From the NCBI GenBank assembly GCA_020024465.1, contig JAHHTT010000027.1, forward strand, positions 1 to 30,053: a DNA stretch of 30,053 nt, read 5' to 3'. This DNA is from Odoribacter sp. (GTDB lineage Bacteria; Bacteroidota; Bacteroidia; Bacteroidales; Marinifilaceae). The position numbers and the translations under genes were made by a program. The notes below the pieces were generated by a model, which saw only the letters and a list, made by a program, of their open reading frames with translations, did not search any database and was not told where the DNA came from. Positions 15,341 through 23,679 of the stretch are shown piece by piece (position 1 is the first letter of the stretch; every line of letters starts with the position of its first letter).

Positions 15341-15745
15341 ATGAAAAACATAGTAAAAGGTGCCTTGGTAATAGCAGTTGGTGGAGCAATTACTTTCTCT
15401 GTATACACAATCAATATTGTATCTACTTCTGAATCTAAAATTAAATGTTTAGAGGGGAAAAAAGTTCAGCAGGATACATGGGAGGCAAGTGGAGTTGTTC
15501 CTTTTGTTTTGGGCTGTGAGACTTACGAACCTGTCAGTGTAAGCGAGTTGCCACAGGAAATACGTTCTGAGGTTGCATCAAGATATGTGGCATATGCTGT
15601 TAGTAAAGTATATAGAGACCACGAGAATTCTTACAAGATAGTCTTGCGCAATAAAAATTCTAAAATGATAGCATTTTATAATGCTGACGGTGAATATTTG
15701 AAACAGGAAATCGTGAAACCCGTACAAGTGGTTGCATTAAATTAA
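15341..15745 (+). CDS. Exported PepSY-like small protein
   Basis: From the start at 15341 the product is 134 residues; an upstream ATG at 15305 would add 12. The start at 15341 is preferred because it gives a clean signal sequence (MKNIVKGALVIAVGGAITFSVYT). The C-terminal half, SELPQEIRSEVASRYVAYAVSKVYRDHENSYKIVLRNKNSKMIAFYNADGEYLKQEI, has the helix-then-beta-hairpin pattern of the small PepSY-like periplasmic proteins of Bacteroidetes (LP..I...Y, Y.+.L, F...G). It has an unusual pair of cysteines (residues 37 and 58). The function is not known. It lies just before a sigma-54-type response regulator gene, which may control it through the candidate promoter at 15285. Confidence 0.65.
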   Translation: MKNIVKGALVIAVGGAITFSVYTINIVSTSESKIKCLEGKKVQQDTWEASGVVPFVLGCETYEPVSVSELPQEIRSEVASRYVAYAVSKVYRDHENSYKIVLRNKNSKMIAFYNADGEYLKQEIVKPVQVVALN

Positions 15746-15770
15746 GTGATTAAGTACCATTATTTCAGTC

Positions 15771-15799
15771 AACTTCCGGGGCATTATGCTTCGGAAGTT
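15771..15799 (+). terminator. Probable terminator of the PepSY-like gene
   Basis: AACTTCCG (15771-15778) pairs with CGGAAGTT (15792-15799), and the inner GCAT-T-ATGC adds four pairs. The tail TCTATTTGTTG is only moderately T-rich. Confidence 0.5.
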
Positions 15800-15979
15800 T
15801 CTATTTGTTGATTCCAGCTGTATCTAACAGTCAGTAACGGTGATGTCTGTTCTCTTTTGCTGTGGTAGTTTTGATATTGAACAGGCTTATCCTCTTATAA
15901 TTGATTGATTTTTGCCCATTTTGTTATTTATTTCATTCCGATTTCGTACCTTCGCCCAATATAACAAGTAGAGTTTTGT

Positions 15980-17317
15980 ATGGTTATGAGTGTTAAGATA
16001 CTATTGGTCGATGATGATACTACCTTTTGTTTGATGTTGAAAACTTGGCTTTCAAAGCGAGGTTTTGAGGTCGAAGAGGCATTTTCTTGTCGGGAGGCAT
16101 CTTCTAAAATAAAAGGGGGGAAGTATGATGTTGTATTGACAGATCTGCGTTTGCCTGATGAAGATGGTCTGGTTGTATTGCAGAATATCAAAAAGGCAAT
16201 GCCGGAAGCCCAGGTGATTCTGATGACTGGTTATGCTGATATCAATACTGCTGTACAGGCAATGAAGTTAGGCGCTTTTGACTATGTGGCGAAGCCTGTC
16301 ATTCCTGATGAAATCTTAAAGAAAATACAGGAAGCATTGGAGAATAAAGAGGTTCCTGTAGAAAAAAAACGGTTGAAGAAAAACAAGGAATTGGCTTATA
16401 TAAAGGGTACGAATAGGGATGCGGATAGGCTATATGAATATATTAGGTTGGTGGCACCAACCATGATGACCGTTCTGATAACAGGGGAAAGTGGTTCTGG
16501 CAAAGAATATATTGCTCGCTTGATACACAATCAAAGTGTTAGGCGAGATGCTCCTTTTGTTGCCGTTGATTGCGGTGCTATACCAAAAGACTTGGCTGCA
16601 AGTGAATTTTTTGGTCATGTAAAGGGAGCTTTTACGGGTGCTGTCAGTGATAAGATAGGTTATTTTGTACAGGCTTCGGGGGGGACAATTTTTTTGGATG
16701 AAATAGGTAATCTTAGTTATGATGTACAGGTCCAATTGTTGCGTGCTTTAGAAGAGCGGAAAGTGAAACCGGTGGGAAGTAATAAGGAGATAGCTTTTGA
16801 TGTGCGTATTATTTCTGCGACAAATGAAAATTTATCAAAAGCAGTGGCTGACGGTAATTTCCGTGAAGATCTTTATCATCGTCTAAATGAGTTTTCGTTG
16901 AAAGCGCTTAGTTTGAGAGAGCGCAGGGAAGATATTCCTGTGTTTGCAAATCATTTTTTGGCAGCTTCCAATGAAGAATTGGGGAAAGATGTTGTTGGCT
17001 TTGATGATGCAGTAATGGATATTTTCAGACGTTATAATTGGCCGGGTAATCTGCGTGAAATGCGTAATGTTGTAAAGCGTGCCACATTATTGTGTCAAGA
17101 TGAATTTATTATGCCGGAGCATATTCCTGCAGAGTTGTCTGAGCATTTATCTGAACCAGTATCAGAGGATCTTGCATTGAAACGTGAGCGTAATGAAGTC
17201 GGTTTGATTCGAGAAGCTTTAGCTAAATGTCACAATAATAAAAGTGAAGCGGCTAGAATGTTGAAAATCGACCGTAAAACGCTATACAATAAGATGAAGC
17301 AGTATTCCATAGAGTAA
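15980..17317 (+). CDS. NtrC-type response regulator activating sigma-54
   Basis: The 445-residue product has three parts. The receiver (residues 5-120) carries Asp12, Asp13 and the phosphorylated Asp55 in VLTDLRLPDEDG, with Lys105 in the AKP segment. The AAA+ ATPase has Walker A GESGSGKE at 169-176, the sigma-54-contacting GAFTGA at 216-221, Walker B ending DE at 240-241, and arginine-finger residues in REDLYHRL. The C-terminal Fis-type helix-turn-helix reads NNKSEAARMLKIDRKTLYNKM. With an intact GAFTGA loop it should open sigma-54 promoters when phosphorylated. Met3 (MSVKILLVDDD) is an alternative start. The hybrid kinase on the opposite strand ends 39 bases beyond its stop and is the likely partner. 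A weak -7-like TACCTTCG is at 15947-15954. Confidence 0.95.
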   Translation: MVMSVKILLVDDDTTFCLMLKTWLSKRGFEVEEAFSCREASSKIKGGKYDVVLTDLRLPDEDGLVVLQNIKKAMPEAQVILMTGYADINTAVQAMKLGAFDYVAKPVIPDEILKKIQEALENKEVPVEKKRLKKNKELAYIKGTNRDADRLYEYIRLVAPTMMTVLITGESGSGKEYIARLIHNQSVRRDAPFVAVDCGAIPKDLAASEFFGHVKGAFTGAVSDKIGYFVQASGGTIFLDEIGNLSYDVQVQLLRALEERKVKPVGSNKEIAFDVRIISATNENLSKAVADGNFREDLYHRLNEFSLKALSLRERREDIPVFANHFLAASNEELGKDVVGFDDAVMDIFRRYNWPGNLREMRNVVKRATLLCQDEFIMPEHIPAELSEHLSEPVSEDLALKRERNEVGLIREALAKCHNNKSEAARMLKIDRKTLYNKMKQYSIE

Positions 17318-17346
17318 TTTATTTGCTTAATATGTAATATTTATGT

Positions 17347-17374
17347 GAGCAGGTCTTTATTTAAGAGTCTGCTC
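17347..17374. terminator. Shared terminator between convergent regulator and kinase genes
   Basis: GAGCAG (17347-17352) pairs with CTGCTC (17369-17374) and an inner TCT/AGA extends the stem with a small mismatch. The plus strand continues ATTCTTTTTT. The hairpin overlaps the last codons of the minus-strand kinase. Confidence 0.7.
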
Positions 17375-19897
17375 ATTCTTTTTTATATCTTCTGTCAGCG
17401 TTGTTATCTGTTTGATGACAAGTGTTGTCAGTTGGTTTATTTTATTTTGATCAATACCTGCTTTATCTGGATGCTCCAGGCATTCTAAATTTTCAATTAT
17501 GTTTTTTATTTCCAGCTGCCGGAATAGAGGGAGCATTTTGTGAGCCAATTTTGAAATCTCTTCCCATTGTTCGGTGGCTTGGTGTTTCTCCAGTTTGTTT
17601 ATATGCTCTGTGGTTTCTCTGATAAACGATTGTATGATTGTTTTTAACGCTTGCGGATCGTTGTCTGTGAATTGTCGGATATTTTTAAGCGTATAGTTTT
17701 TTTCTTCTTTGTAGGAGGGTATTGTTTCTGACGTTTGGTGTTCAGTCTCCTCATTTCCTGTCAGACGTGTTATTAGCTGAATAAGCTGTTTTGCTTGGAA
17801 TGGTTTTGACAGATAGGCAGAGAAGCCTGCTTGCAGGTATTCTGATTCATGCTTGTCTGAATCTGCCGATAGTGCTACGATGGGAAGAGTTTTGAATTTT
17901 CTTTCTGGTAGAGCGCGAATAAGTTTCACAAGTTCAAAGCCATTTAATTCTGGCATTTGTATGTCAGAGAGCATTAAATCATAGTCTTGTTCCTTTAGGC
18001 GTGTGATAACTTCTTGCGGATGGGTAGTTGTTGAAGAATGTATGCCATGGTTTGCCAATAGATTTACTGTCATCGCCAGTTGCAACGGGTCATCATCGAC
18101 TAGCAGAATATTTGTTCTGTCAGATTTTGTTATTGTTTTGGTATGATTGTTTGATTCGTTGTCTATTTTCAACACGGTGTCGTTCTGTGCTGTAGTATGT
18201 AAAATATTGGAGGATATATTTGCTTTTTGAAATGGTAAAATGATAGTGAAGCAACTTCCTTTTCCTGGTTCACTTTGTAATTTCATTTCTCCTTTTAGCA
18301 GATGTATAAGTTTTAGGGTGATGGTTAATCCCAGGCCGGTACCTTCAATCGCCGAGTGTGATTTTAATCGGGTGAATTCTTTGAATATTAGTTTTTGTTC
18401 TTCAGGGGTCATTCCTGAGCCGGTATCTTCTATTTTCAGGACTATTCTTTTATCATCGGTTGTAGTATTTGCAGAGAATCGAATTGTTCCCTTTTTTGTA
18501 TATTTGACGGCATTTGAGAGTATATTTGTTATGATTTGTCTTATGCGTAACGCATCTCCTTTGAAATCATTATTTAAATCTTGTCCGAATTTATTTTGCA
18601 GTTCTAAATGTTTGTTTGCTGCAAGAGGAAGAAAATTGTCGATTATCTCCTGAAAAAGTTGATATGGATTAAATACAATCTCTTCTATTTGCATTTTGTT
18701 ATTCTCTAATTTTGATAAATCTAATAGATTGCCGACCAATTTAAGAATGTGTTTTGATGAGCCTTGCATATTTTTTAAAAAATAGCTTTGTCGTTCTGTG
18801 ATGCTTGTGTTTGTTAATAATTCTATGTAGCCCAGGATTGAACTCAGGGGAGCTTTTATGTCGTGGGTAACTGTCAGAATCATTTTTTCGCGGCTCTTTA
18901 GAAGTTGCTCTGCGTATTGATTGGCATTTTCCAACTCTCGTCTGTAGCGGTTGCTGCGTGAAAGATCTCGTAGTATAAAAAATGTGAAGAATACTACAAG
19001 CAAAAATGCAATGACTGCAACAACGGCGAATATATGTATCATGGTTGTTACGGTCCTTTCTCTTGTCTCTTGTTTTTGAGTGGCGTGTAGGATTTCCTCT
19101 TTTTCGTATTCTCCCAGAATACGTTTCATTTTATCTGAAATATTAGTGCTTTGTTTGATTAATGCGTATTCTCTGGCACTGATTTGTTTGTTTATATCCT
19201 CATTCTTTTTTTGGATATCCTGCCATGTATTGCGGAGAATATTTACAACCGTATCCTTATTTCGGAGTGAATTTGTTTGTGGGTTATTTAATGTGTCATA
19301 GACGATATGATAATTTCGTGTGACATTGAGTATTGAATCGGATTCATAGCTTCGTTTCCTTCTTTTTGTTTCTATTTTAATATAAGACGTATCTAATGTT
19401 GTTATATAACGGGGGCGTATGTCAAGTTGCATGGGTAGTGTATCTTTTCCGGATTCAATACTGGCTATCGCTTTATTGTAGAAATCTTCCGGAACAAATG
19501 TCCTTTTTACGTAAACCAGATCCTGTAGGTTACGTACTTTATTGTCCAGTAAGCTATTGATGCTGTCTAATCGGAATATTTGTTCCAGTTGTGTCGTGAG
19601 TTGTCTAAGTGTGTCTATGTTCTGTTCTGTTTTGTCCAGTATTTCTACGTATTTTCTAAAATATTTGCTCATGCCTGTCTGTATGAAGGCATTGCTCAAT
19701 GTTTCTGCTTCATAGAGATTGGTGATTGTGTTACTCACAATATAAAACTTTCTGTTCGAATTTCCTTGATTCTCTTCGTTTATTATGAGTTTTGTAATCT
19801 GTTTATATATAAGTATGGTTAGTAGTAGCGTTAATAAGAAAAGAAGGGTGTATCCTCCTATCACTTTTAGTTTGGTGTTTTTTGAAATCTCTTGCAT
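17357..19897 (-). CDS. Hybrid sensor histidine kinase with receiver and HPt domains
   Basis: The 846-residue product starts with a membrane segment (residues 13-35), a periplasmic sensor of about 240 residues with predicted helical stretches and no family I recognise, a second membrane segment (about 280-310), then the kinase core. His345 in VTHDIKAPLSSILGY is the phosphorylated histidine. The ATPase part has NILSNAVKYT (N box), DTGSGM (G1) and GTGLGLTI (G2). A receiver follows with Asp645 in LSDIQMPELNG, and an HPt domain near the end with His786 in LAHKMLPLF. This four-step His-Asp-His relay must pass phosphate to an outside regulator; the convergent NtrC-type protein is the best candidate. 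A -7 element TATATTTG lies at plus 19914-19921. The signal sensed is not known. Confidence 0.95.
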   Translation of the reverse strand: MQEISKNTKLKVIGGYTLLFLLTLLLTILIYKQITKLIINEENQGNSNRKFYIVSNTITNLYEAETLSNAFIQTGMSKYFRKYVEILDKTEQNIDTLRQLTTQLEQIFRLDSINSLLDNKVRNLQDLVYVKRTFVPEDFYNKAIASIESGKDTLPMQLDIRPRYITTLDTSYIKIETKRRKRSYESDSILNVTRNYHIVYDTLNNPQTNSLRNKDTVVNILRNTWQDIQKKNEDINKQISAREYALIKQSTNISDKMKRILGEYEKEEILHATQKQETRERTVTTMIHIFAVVAVIAFLLVVFFTFFILRDLSRSNRYRRELENANQYAEQLLKSREKMILTVTHDIKAPLSSILGYIELLTNTSITERQSYFLKNMQGSSKHILKLVGNLLDLSKLENNKMQIEEIVFNPYQLFQEIIDNFLPLAANKHLELQNKFGQDLNNDFKGDALRIRQIITNILSNAVKYTKKGTIRFSANTTTDDKRIVLKIEDTGSGMTPEEQKLIFKEFTRLKSHSAIEGTGLGLTITLKLIHLLKGEMKLQSEPGKGSCFTIILPFQKANISSNILHTTAQNDTVLKIDNESNNHTKTITKSDRTNILLVDDDPLQLAMTVNLLANHGIHSSTTTHPQEVITRLKEQDYDLMLSDIQMPELNGFELVKLIRALPERKFKTLPIVALSADSDKHESEYLQAGFSAYLSKPFQAKQLIQLITRLTGNEETEHQTSETIPSYKEEKNYTLKNIRQFTDNDPQALKTIIQSFIRETTEHINKLEKHQATEQWEEISKLAHKMLPLFRQLEIKNIIENLECLEHPDKAGIDQNKINQLTTLVIKQITTLTEDIKKNEQTLK

Positions 19898-19913
19898 GCC
19901 TTTTTACTTTTGG

Positions 19914-19921
19914 CAAATATA
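19914..19921 (-). promoter_or_regulatory. -7 element of the hybrid kinase promoter
   Basis: The minus strand reads TATATTTG, an exact TAnnTTTG, 17 bases before the start codon, which would give a very short leader. Confidence 0.4.
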
Positions 19922-19960
19922 GTGAAAGTTGTTTATTATGTAATTATGATGAAGGAATAT

Positions 19961-19986
19961 AAAAAAGCAGCCTCTATGAGACTGCC
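19961..19986 (-). terminator. Terminator of tRNA-Arg
   Basis: GCAG-n-CTC and GAG-n-CTGC form a 7-pair stem with one mismatch (19967-19985). On the minus strand it is followed by six T. It directly follows the CCA end of the tRNA. Confidence 0.7.
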
Positions 19987-20061
19987 TGGTGATTCCGTGG
20001 GGACTCGAACCCCAATCAAAGGAACCGGAATCCTTCATTCTATCCATTGAACTACGGAACC
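19987..20061 (-). tRNA. tRNA-Arg (anticodon CCG)
   Basis: The minus strand folds as a tRNA with acceptor stem GGTTCCG/CGGAATC, anticodon stem AAGGA/TCCTT and loop TTCCGGT with anticodon CCG, and T arm TGGGG/CCCCA around TTCGAGT. The discriminator A is followed by an encoded CCA (plus 19987-19989), unlike the other two tRNAs in this window. It decodes CGG arginine codons. Confidence 0.95.
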
Positions 20062-20071
20062 AAATTCTTTG

Positions 20072-20100
20072 CAAAGATAACAAAAAATCTTCTTCTGCAA
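20072..20100 (-). promoter_or_regulatory. Promoter of tRNA-Arg
   Basis: The minus strand has TTG (plus 20098-20100), 18 bases, then TATCTTTG (plus 20072-20079), an exact -7 box. The tRNA begins 10 bases after it, so the leader is very short. Confidence 0.65.
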
Positions 20101-20115
20101 TGATTGCCTGATAAA

Positions 20116-20143
20116 AATAAAAGGGAACCGACCGGTTCCCTTT
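20116..20143 (-). terminator. Terminator of the exb operon
   Basis: AAAGGGAACC (20120-20129) pairs perfectly with GGTTCCCTTT (20134-20143) across a 4-base loop. The minus strand continues TTTTATTTTT. It lies just after the second exbD stop codon. Confidence 0.9.
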
Positions 20144-20162
20144 ACTATTGCTTTGTTGTTAA

Positions 20163-20633
20163 TTATTTTGTAGGACGCTTGGTACTACCATAATTAACTC
20201 TCAAAGAGTTTGCTTTACGTAATTCTTGTTTGATATCAGTAATGATACCCATGGTGACATTACGGTCAATTTTTAAGTTGTTGGTGATGCTGTTGCGGTC
20301 TTCTTCCTTTCTTGCATCACGCTCTGAAACTATAAAAGCCTGCAACTCTCCTACTGTAGCAAACTTGTCGTTTAATTGGATTCGTGGTTCGGTTCCATAG
20401 GCACCTTGATAGGAGTCTGTCGGTTTGCCTACATAAATATTACTCACCAATGATTTCTTTTCCAACTTTACGGTTTCATTTGCTTGCGGCATCGCATTAG
20501 CAACCATGAGGGATACTTCACGCATAGTTGTACTTACCATGAAGAAGAACAATAGCATGAATACGATGTCAGGCAGAGATGCCGTTGAAATAGCGGGTGT
20601 CTCTTTTTTTCCGTCTTTCTTAAATTTTGCCAT
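20163..20633 (-). CDS. exbD: ExbD/TolR family biopolymer transport protein (second copy)
   Basis: The 156-residue product has a short cytoplasmic N-terminus, one membrane helix (about 20-38) with the functional aspartate Asp22 in SLPDIVFMLLFFFMV, and a periplasmic domain. In ExbD/TolR this aspartate takes part in proton flow that powers TonB- or Tol-type work. The periplasmic part is somewhat longer than usual and ends in the basic tail STKRPTK. Its ATG overlaps the stop codon of the preceding exbD by one base (TAATG), so the two are co-translated. It differs clearly from the first copy, so a mixed ExbD dimer inside an ExbB pentamer is possible. Confidence 0.92.
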   Translation of the reverse strand: MAKFKKDGKKETPAISTASLPDIVFMLLFFFMVSTTMREVSLMVANAMPQANETVKLEKKSLVSNIYVGKPTDSYQGAYGTEPRIQLNDKFATVGELQAFIVSERDARKEEDRNSITNNLKIDRNVTMGIITDIKQELRKANSLRVNYGSTKRPTK

Positions 20634-21208
20634 TATTTTTTTCCTCCTATGCTTTTGGGTTCTGCTTCCGAAATAGCCATCGGGATAACGTCTTTAACTG
20701 CCTCCTGTTGTTCAGGACTCAGTTCGTTAAAGTTCTTACCCCATTTTTCGTTAGCTTTATTGTTTCTCATTTCATTGTAAGCTGCTGTTAACTGATCCTG
20801 TACGGCGATATACATTTCGTATGAGGTTCCTTTGTCGCTTTGCAGTGATACTATTCCTTTGGAAACTTCTACCGGTCCGAAAAGTTCAATAGTTTTGATT
20901 TCCTTTGCAGGCAAATCTTCTCTATTGGCCGGATTGGTAATAAATTCAATAGTCCTATCTTTCAATGTCGAAACATCTGCCAATTCCCCATTGATAGCCA
21001 ATTGGTTATTCCTGTTTACCAACACTTGCAAAATATTGCGTTTTGCATATTTTGGTGGATTCTGTTCCACATCTGGTTGATAGGGCGGAAGTCTTCGGAA
21101 CAAACCTGAGTCAACGTTCATGGTTGTTGTCGCTAAGAAAAATACTAGCAACAAGAACGCGATGTCAGCTGTTGAAGTGGCATTAATTTCTGGTGTTTTC
21201 TTTGCCAT
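20633..21208 (-). CDS. exbD: ExbD/TolR family biopolymer transport protein (first copy)
   Basis: The 191-residue product has a membrane helix at about residues 13-30 with Asp15 in STADIAFLLLVFFLATT, the position of the functional aspartate in ExbD. The periplasmic part is larger than in E. coli ExbD (141 residues in total) and carries two added segments, QPDVEQNPPKYAKRN and a C-terminal helical tail with NELSPEQQEAVKDVIP. It forms part of an inner-membrane proton-driven motor with the upstream ExbB. It starts 26 bases after the unknown membrane protein gene and is followed without a gap by the second exbD. Confidence 0.92.
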   Translation of the reverse strand: MAKKTPEINATSTADIAFLLLVFFLATTTMNVDSGLFRRLPPYQPDVEQNPPKYAKRNILQVLVNRNNQLAINGELADVSTLKDRTIEFITNPANREDLPAKEIKTIELFGPVEVSKGIVSLQSDKGTSYEMYIAVQDQLTAAYNEMRNNKANEKWGKNFNELSPEQQEAVKDVIPMAISEAEPKSIGGKK

Positions 21209-21234
21209 ATTCCTTTGGTTTTATCCCTACAGGG

Positions 21235-21678
21235 TTATTTAACTCTTTTGTAGATTTCTGTTCCCAAAATGGCCAAAATGGCTCCTGCGAACAAGAAATA
21301 CATGGTAAAAATAATAGTATCAGACATTAACAATCGGGAAGGTACGTTGTCCGGACCATTGTAACCGACTAATTTTAATGGAGTGTCATCTGCCAATGCG
21401 TATGCAATTAATACGATGACAACCAAACCTGCCAATCCGATGAAGCTTTTCATTGCCTGTTTCGGGCGGGTAAACAGACGTATGATTGGGAATACAACAG
21501 CAGCAAGGATTGCAATGCCACACAAAATGTATGCCCAATTTAGTAATGCTCCCGTGTAAACAGGGGTTGGATATACTTGGTTGGGTACCTTGCCTCCGAA
21601 GATAAACAAACCTAGCAATACCAATGTTATTAGGAACATTACTAATGTTACAATATTAAGTATTTTCTTCTTATTCAT
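21235..21678 (-). CDS. Four-helix membrane protein of the exb operon, unknown function
   Basis: The 147-residue product has four hydrophobic segments (about residues 8-28, 43-67, 78-95 and 122-142) with a periplasmic-like loop between the third and fourth (ADDTPLKLVGYNGPDNVPS). I do not recognise a named domain. It starts only 3 bases after exbB and is followed closely by the exbD genes, so it probably works with the motor complex as an accessory subunit. A gene of this kind between exbB and exbD is, from memory, common in Bacteroidales operons; this should be verified. No function can be given from the sequence itself. Confidence 0.8.
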   Translation of the reverse strand: MNKKKILNIVTLVMFLITLVLLGLFIFGGKVPNQVYPTPVYTGALLNWAYILCGIAILAAVVFPIIRLFTRPKQAMKSFIGLAGLVVIVLIAYALADDTPLKLVGYNGPDNVPSRLLMSDTIIFTMYFLFAGAILAILGTEIYKRVK

Positions 21679-21681
21679 GGT

Positions 21682-22494
21682 TTATTTGTTTTTTTGCTCG
21701 TATTTTACCAAGATGTCCAACATACTAACAGAAGCATCTTCCATATTATTTACGATGCCTTCTACTTTTGCAGTACAATAGTTATAGAACACCTGCAGAA
21801 TCATAGCTACAATCAAACCACCTACGGTCGTAATCAAAGCCACTTTAATACCTCCTGCTACCAATGCCGGGCTCATATCCCCTGCTGCCTGAATCTGGTC
21901 GAATGCCTCGATCATACCGATTACTGTTCCCAAGAATCCCATCATCGGGGCCAATGCAATAAACAAACCAATCCATGTGAGACCTTTTTCCATAAGACCC
22001 ATTTGTACAGATCCGTAAGATACAACTGATTTTTCAACCATCTCAATTCCTTGTTTATAGCGGCAAAGACCTTGATAGAAGATACTTGCGATAGGACCAC
22101 GGGTATTGCGGCAATAGTCTTTTGCTGCTTCGATGCCTCCATTGTTTAACGTATCTTCGAAATTTGCCAGAAATTTCTTTGTGTTGGTGTCAGAAAGATT
22201 TAAATAGATAACTCTTTCAATGGCGATTGCCAAACCGAAAATCAAACATAATACAACACATGCCATGAATCCTGCTCCACCTTCGATAAATTTTTGCTTG
22301 ATTGCTGCATGCATTGAAGTGCTTTCAATTTCTTCGTCATCAATACTGGTCGGAGTTGTCGGAATTGTTTCCGATACGCTGGTTTGTTCTGTTGCGACAG
22401 GTGCTGCTTCTGCAGATTCTTCCTGAGCCATTAATTTTGATGCTCCAATAGTAAGCATTCCAAAAACTGCTATTAGTGCAAATAATTTTCTCAT
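21682..22494 (-). CDS. exbB: ExbB/TolQ/MotA family proton channel with N-terminal signal sequence
   Basis: The 270-residue product begins with a signal-like segment ending LMAQ and a 40-residue Ser/Thr/Glu-rich stretch before the first of three core membrane helices (about 72-93). The others are in LTWIGLFIALAPMMGFLGTVIGMIEAF and ALVAGGIKVALITTVGGLIVAMILQVFYNY, which are the typical TolQ/ExbB helices with the conserved Thr and Gly pattern. The extra N-terminal signal and linker is a Bacteroidetes feature that E. coli ExbB lacks. Together with the two ExbD proteins it should use the proton gradient to energise an outer-membrane or periplasmic partner. No tonB gene is nearby. Confidence 0.93.
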   Translation of the reverse strand: MRKLFALIAVFGMLTIGASKLMAQEESAEAAPVATEQTSVSETIPTTPTSIDDEEIESTSMHAAIKQKFIEGGAGFMACVVLCLIFGLAIAIERVIYLNLSDTNTKKFLANFEDTLNNGGIEAAKDYCRNTRGPIASIFYQGLCRYKQGIEMVEKSVVSYGSVQMGLMEKGLTWIGLFIALAPMMGFLGTVIGMIEAFDQIQAAGDMSPALVAGGIKVALITTVGGLIVAMILQVFYNYCTAKVEGIVNNMEDASVSMLDILVKYEQKNK

Positions 22495-22622
22495 GATCTC
22501 TTTAACTGATTTTTAGTTTATAAATAATTGAAATTTAACTCTCTATATTTTTTTTGTTTATTGCAAACCTTTGTATCTTCATTTGTCTCCTTTAAAAGAC
22601 GCGGCAAGGTACAAAATAAATG

Positions 22623-23666
22623 TTAAAACCCAATACGTTTCTGTGTGATTTCTCCTTTTAAAGGTGAATTTAAATATTTTTTTATTTCATTAGTGTCTGA
22701 ATATTTTTCTGACAGATACATTAGTTTGCAGACTGCTGCTTCCATTGTAATATCGTAACCACTTGTTACTCCGTAGTTTATCATTTCTCTACTAGTCTCG
22801 TATCGTCCCATTTCGACAGAACCGCCCTGACATTGTGTTACGTTGTACACGATAATGCCTTTTTCTCCGGCTTCTTTGATTTTGTTAAGAAATTGTTTTG
22901 TCGTGGGTGCATTTCCGGCTCCATATGTTTCCAAAATCAATCCGCGTAACCCCGGGGTGTTTATAATCGAATCAATGACCTCGATTCCAATGCCGGGGAA
23001 TAATTTCAAAACAGCTATATGAGTGTTCATTCCGGTAAACACTTCGAGAGGTGCAGTCTTGGATGAATAGTCGATGGCGCTGTAGTTATAGTCTATGTGG
23101 ATGCCTATCTCTGCCAGAGGCGGATAATTGAATGATTGGAATGCGTCAAAACTTTCAGCATCTACTTTGGTCGTACGGTTGCCTCGATACAGTTTGGCTC
23201 CGAATAGAATGCATACTTCTGGAACAACGGATTTCCCTTCTTCTGTCGCTGCTGCAATTTCCAGGGCTGCTATAAGGTTTTCTCGTCCGTCAGTACGGAT
23301 TGTACCGATAGGAAGTTGAGAACCGGTAAAGACAACGGGTTTAGTCAGATTGCCCAGCATAAAACTTAGTGCTGAAGCAGAATAAGCCATTGTGTCTGTG
23401 CCATGCAGAATGACAAACCCACAATATTGGTCGTATTTGGCTAAAATAATTTTGCATAATTCTGCCCAAACGGTAGGTTGGATGTCGGAAGAATCGATGA
23501 TTTCAGGTAATGTATAACTGTCAATATTAAAGCTGAATTCTTTAATTTCCGGAACAGCTTTTGCAATCTGTTCGAAATTGAACGGACATAAGGCTCCTGT
23601 TTCCGGGTCATTGACCATTCCGATAGTTCCTCCGGTGTATATAATAAGTACAGATTTTATAGCCAT
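22623..23666 (-). CDS. ansA: Type I (cytoplasmic) L-asparaginase
   Basis: The 347-residue product has the length of type I asparaginases and no signal peptide. The first active-site motif IYTGGTIGMV has the nucleophile Thr14, and the second, VILHGTDTMAYS, holds Thr90-Asp91. Lysine in the KPVVFTGSQLPIG segment completes the acid/base system. It hydrolyses L-asparagine to aspartate and ammonia. It starts 13 bases after the tatD gene on the same strand, so the two form a unit, and the exbB operon follows 128 bases downstream with no clear terminator between. Enzyme type I rather than II rests on the absent export signal. Confidence 0.95.
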   Translation of the reverse strand: MAIKSVLIIYTGGTIGMVNDPETGALCPFNFEQIAKAVPEIKEFSFNIDSYTLPEIIDSSDIQPTVWAELCKIILAKYDQYCGFVILHGTDTMAYSASALSFMLGNLTKPVVFTGSQLPIGTIRTDGRENLIAALEIAAATEEGKSVVPEVCILFGAKLYRGNRTTKVDAESFDAFQSFNYPPLAEIGIHIDYNYSAIDYSSKTAPLEVFTGMNTHIAVLKLFPGIGIEVIDSIINTPGLRGLILETYGAGNAPTTKQFLNKIKEAGEKGIIVYNVTQCQGGSVEMGRYETSREMINYGVTSGYDITMEAAVCKLMYLSEKYSDTNEIKKYLNSPLKGEITQKRIGF

Positions 23667-23679
23667 GGTATCAACTTTT

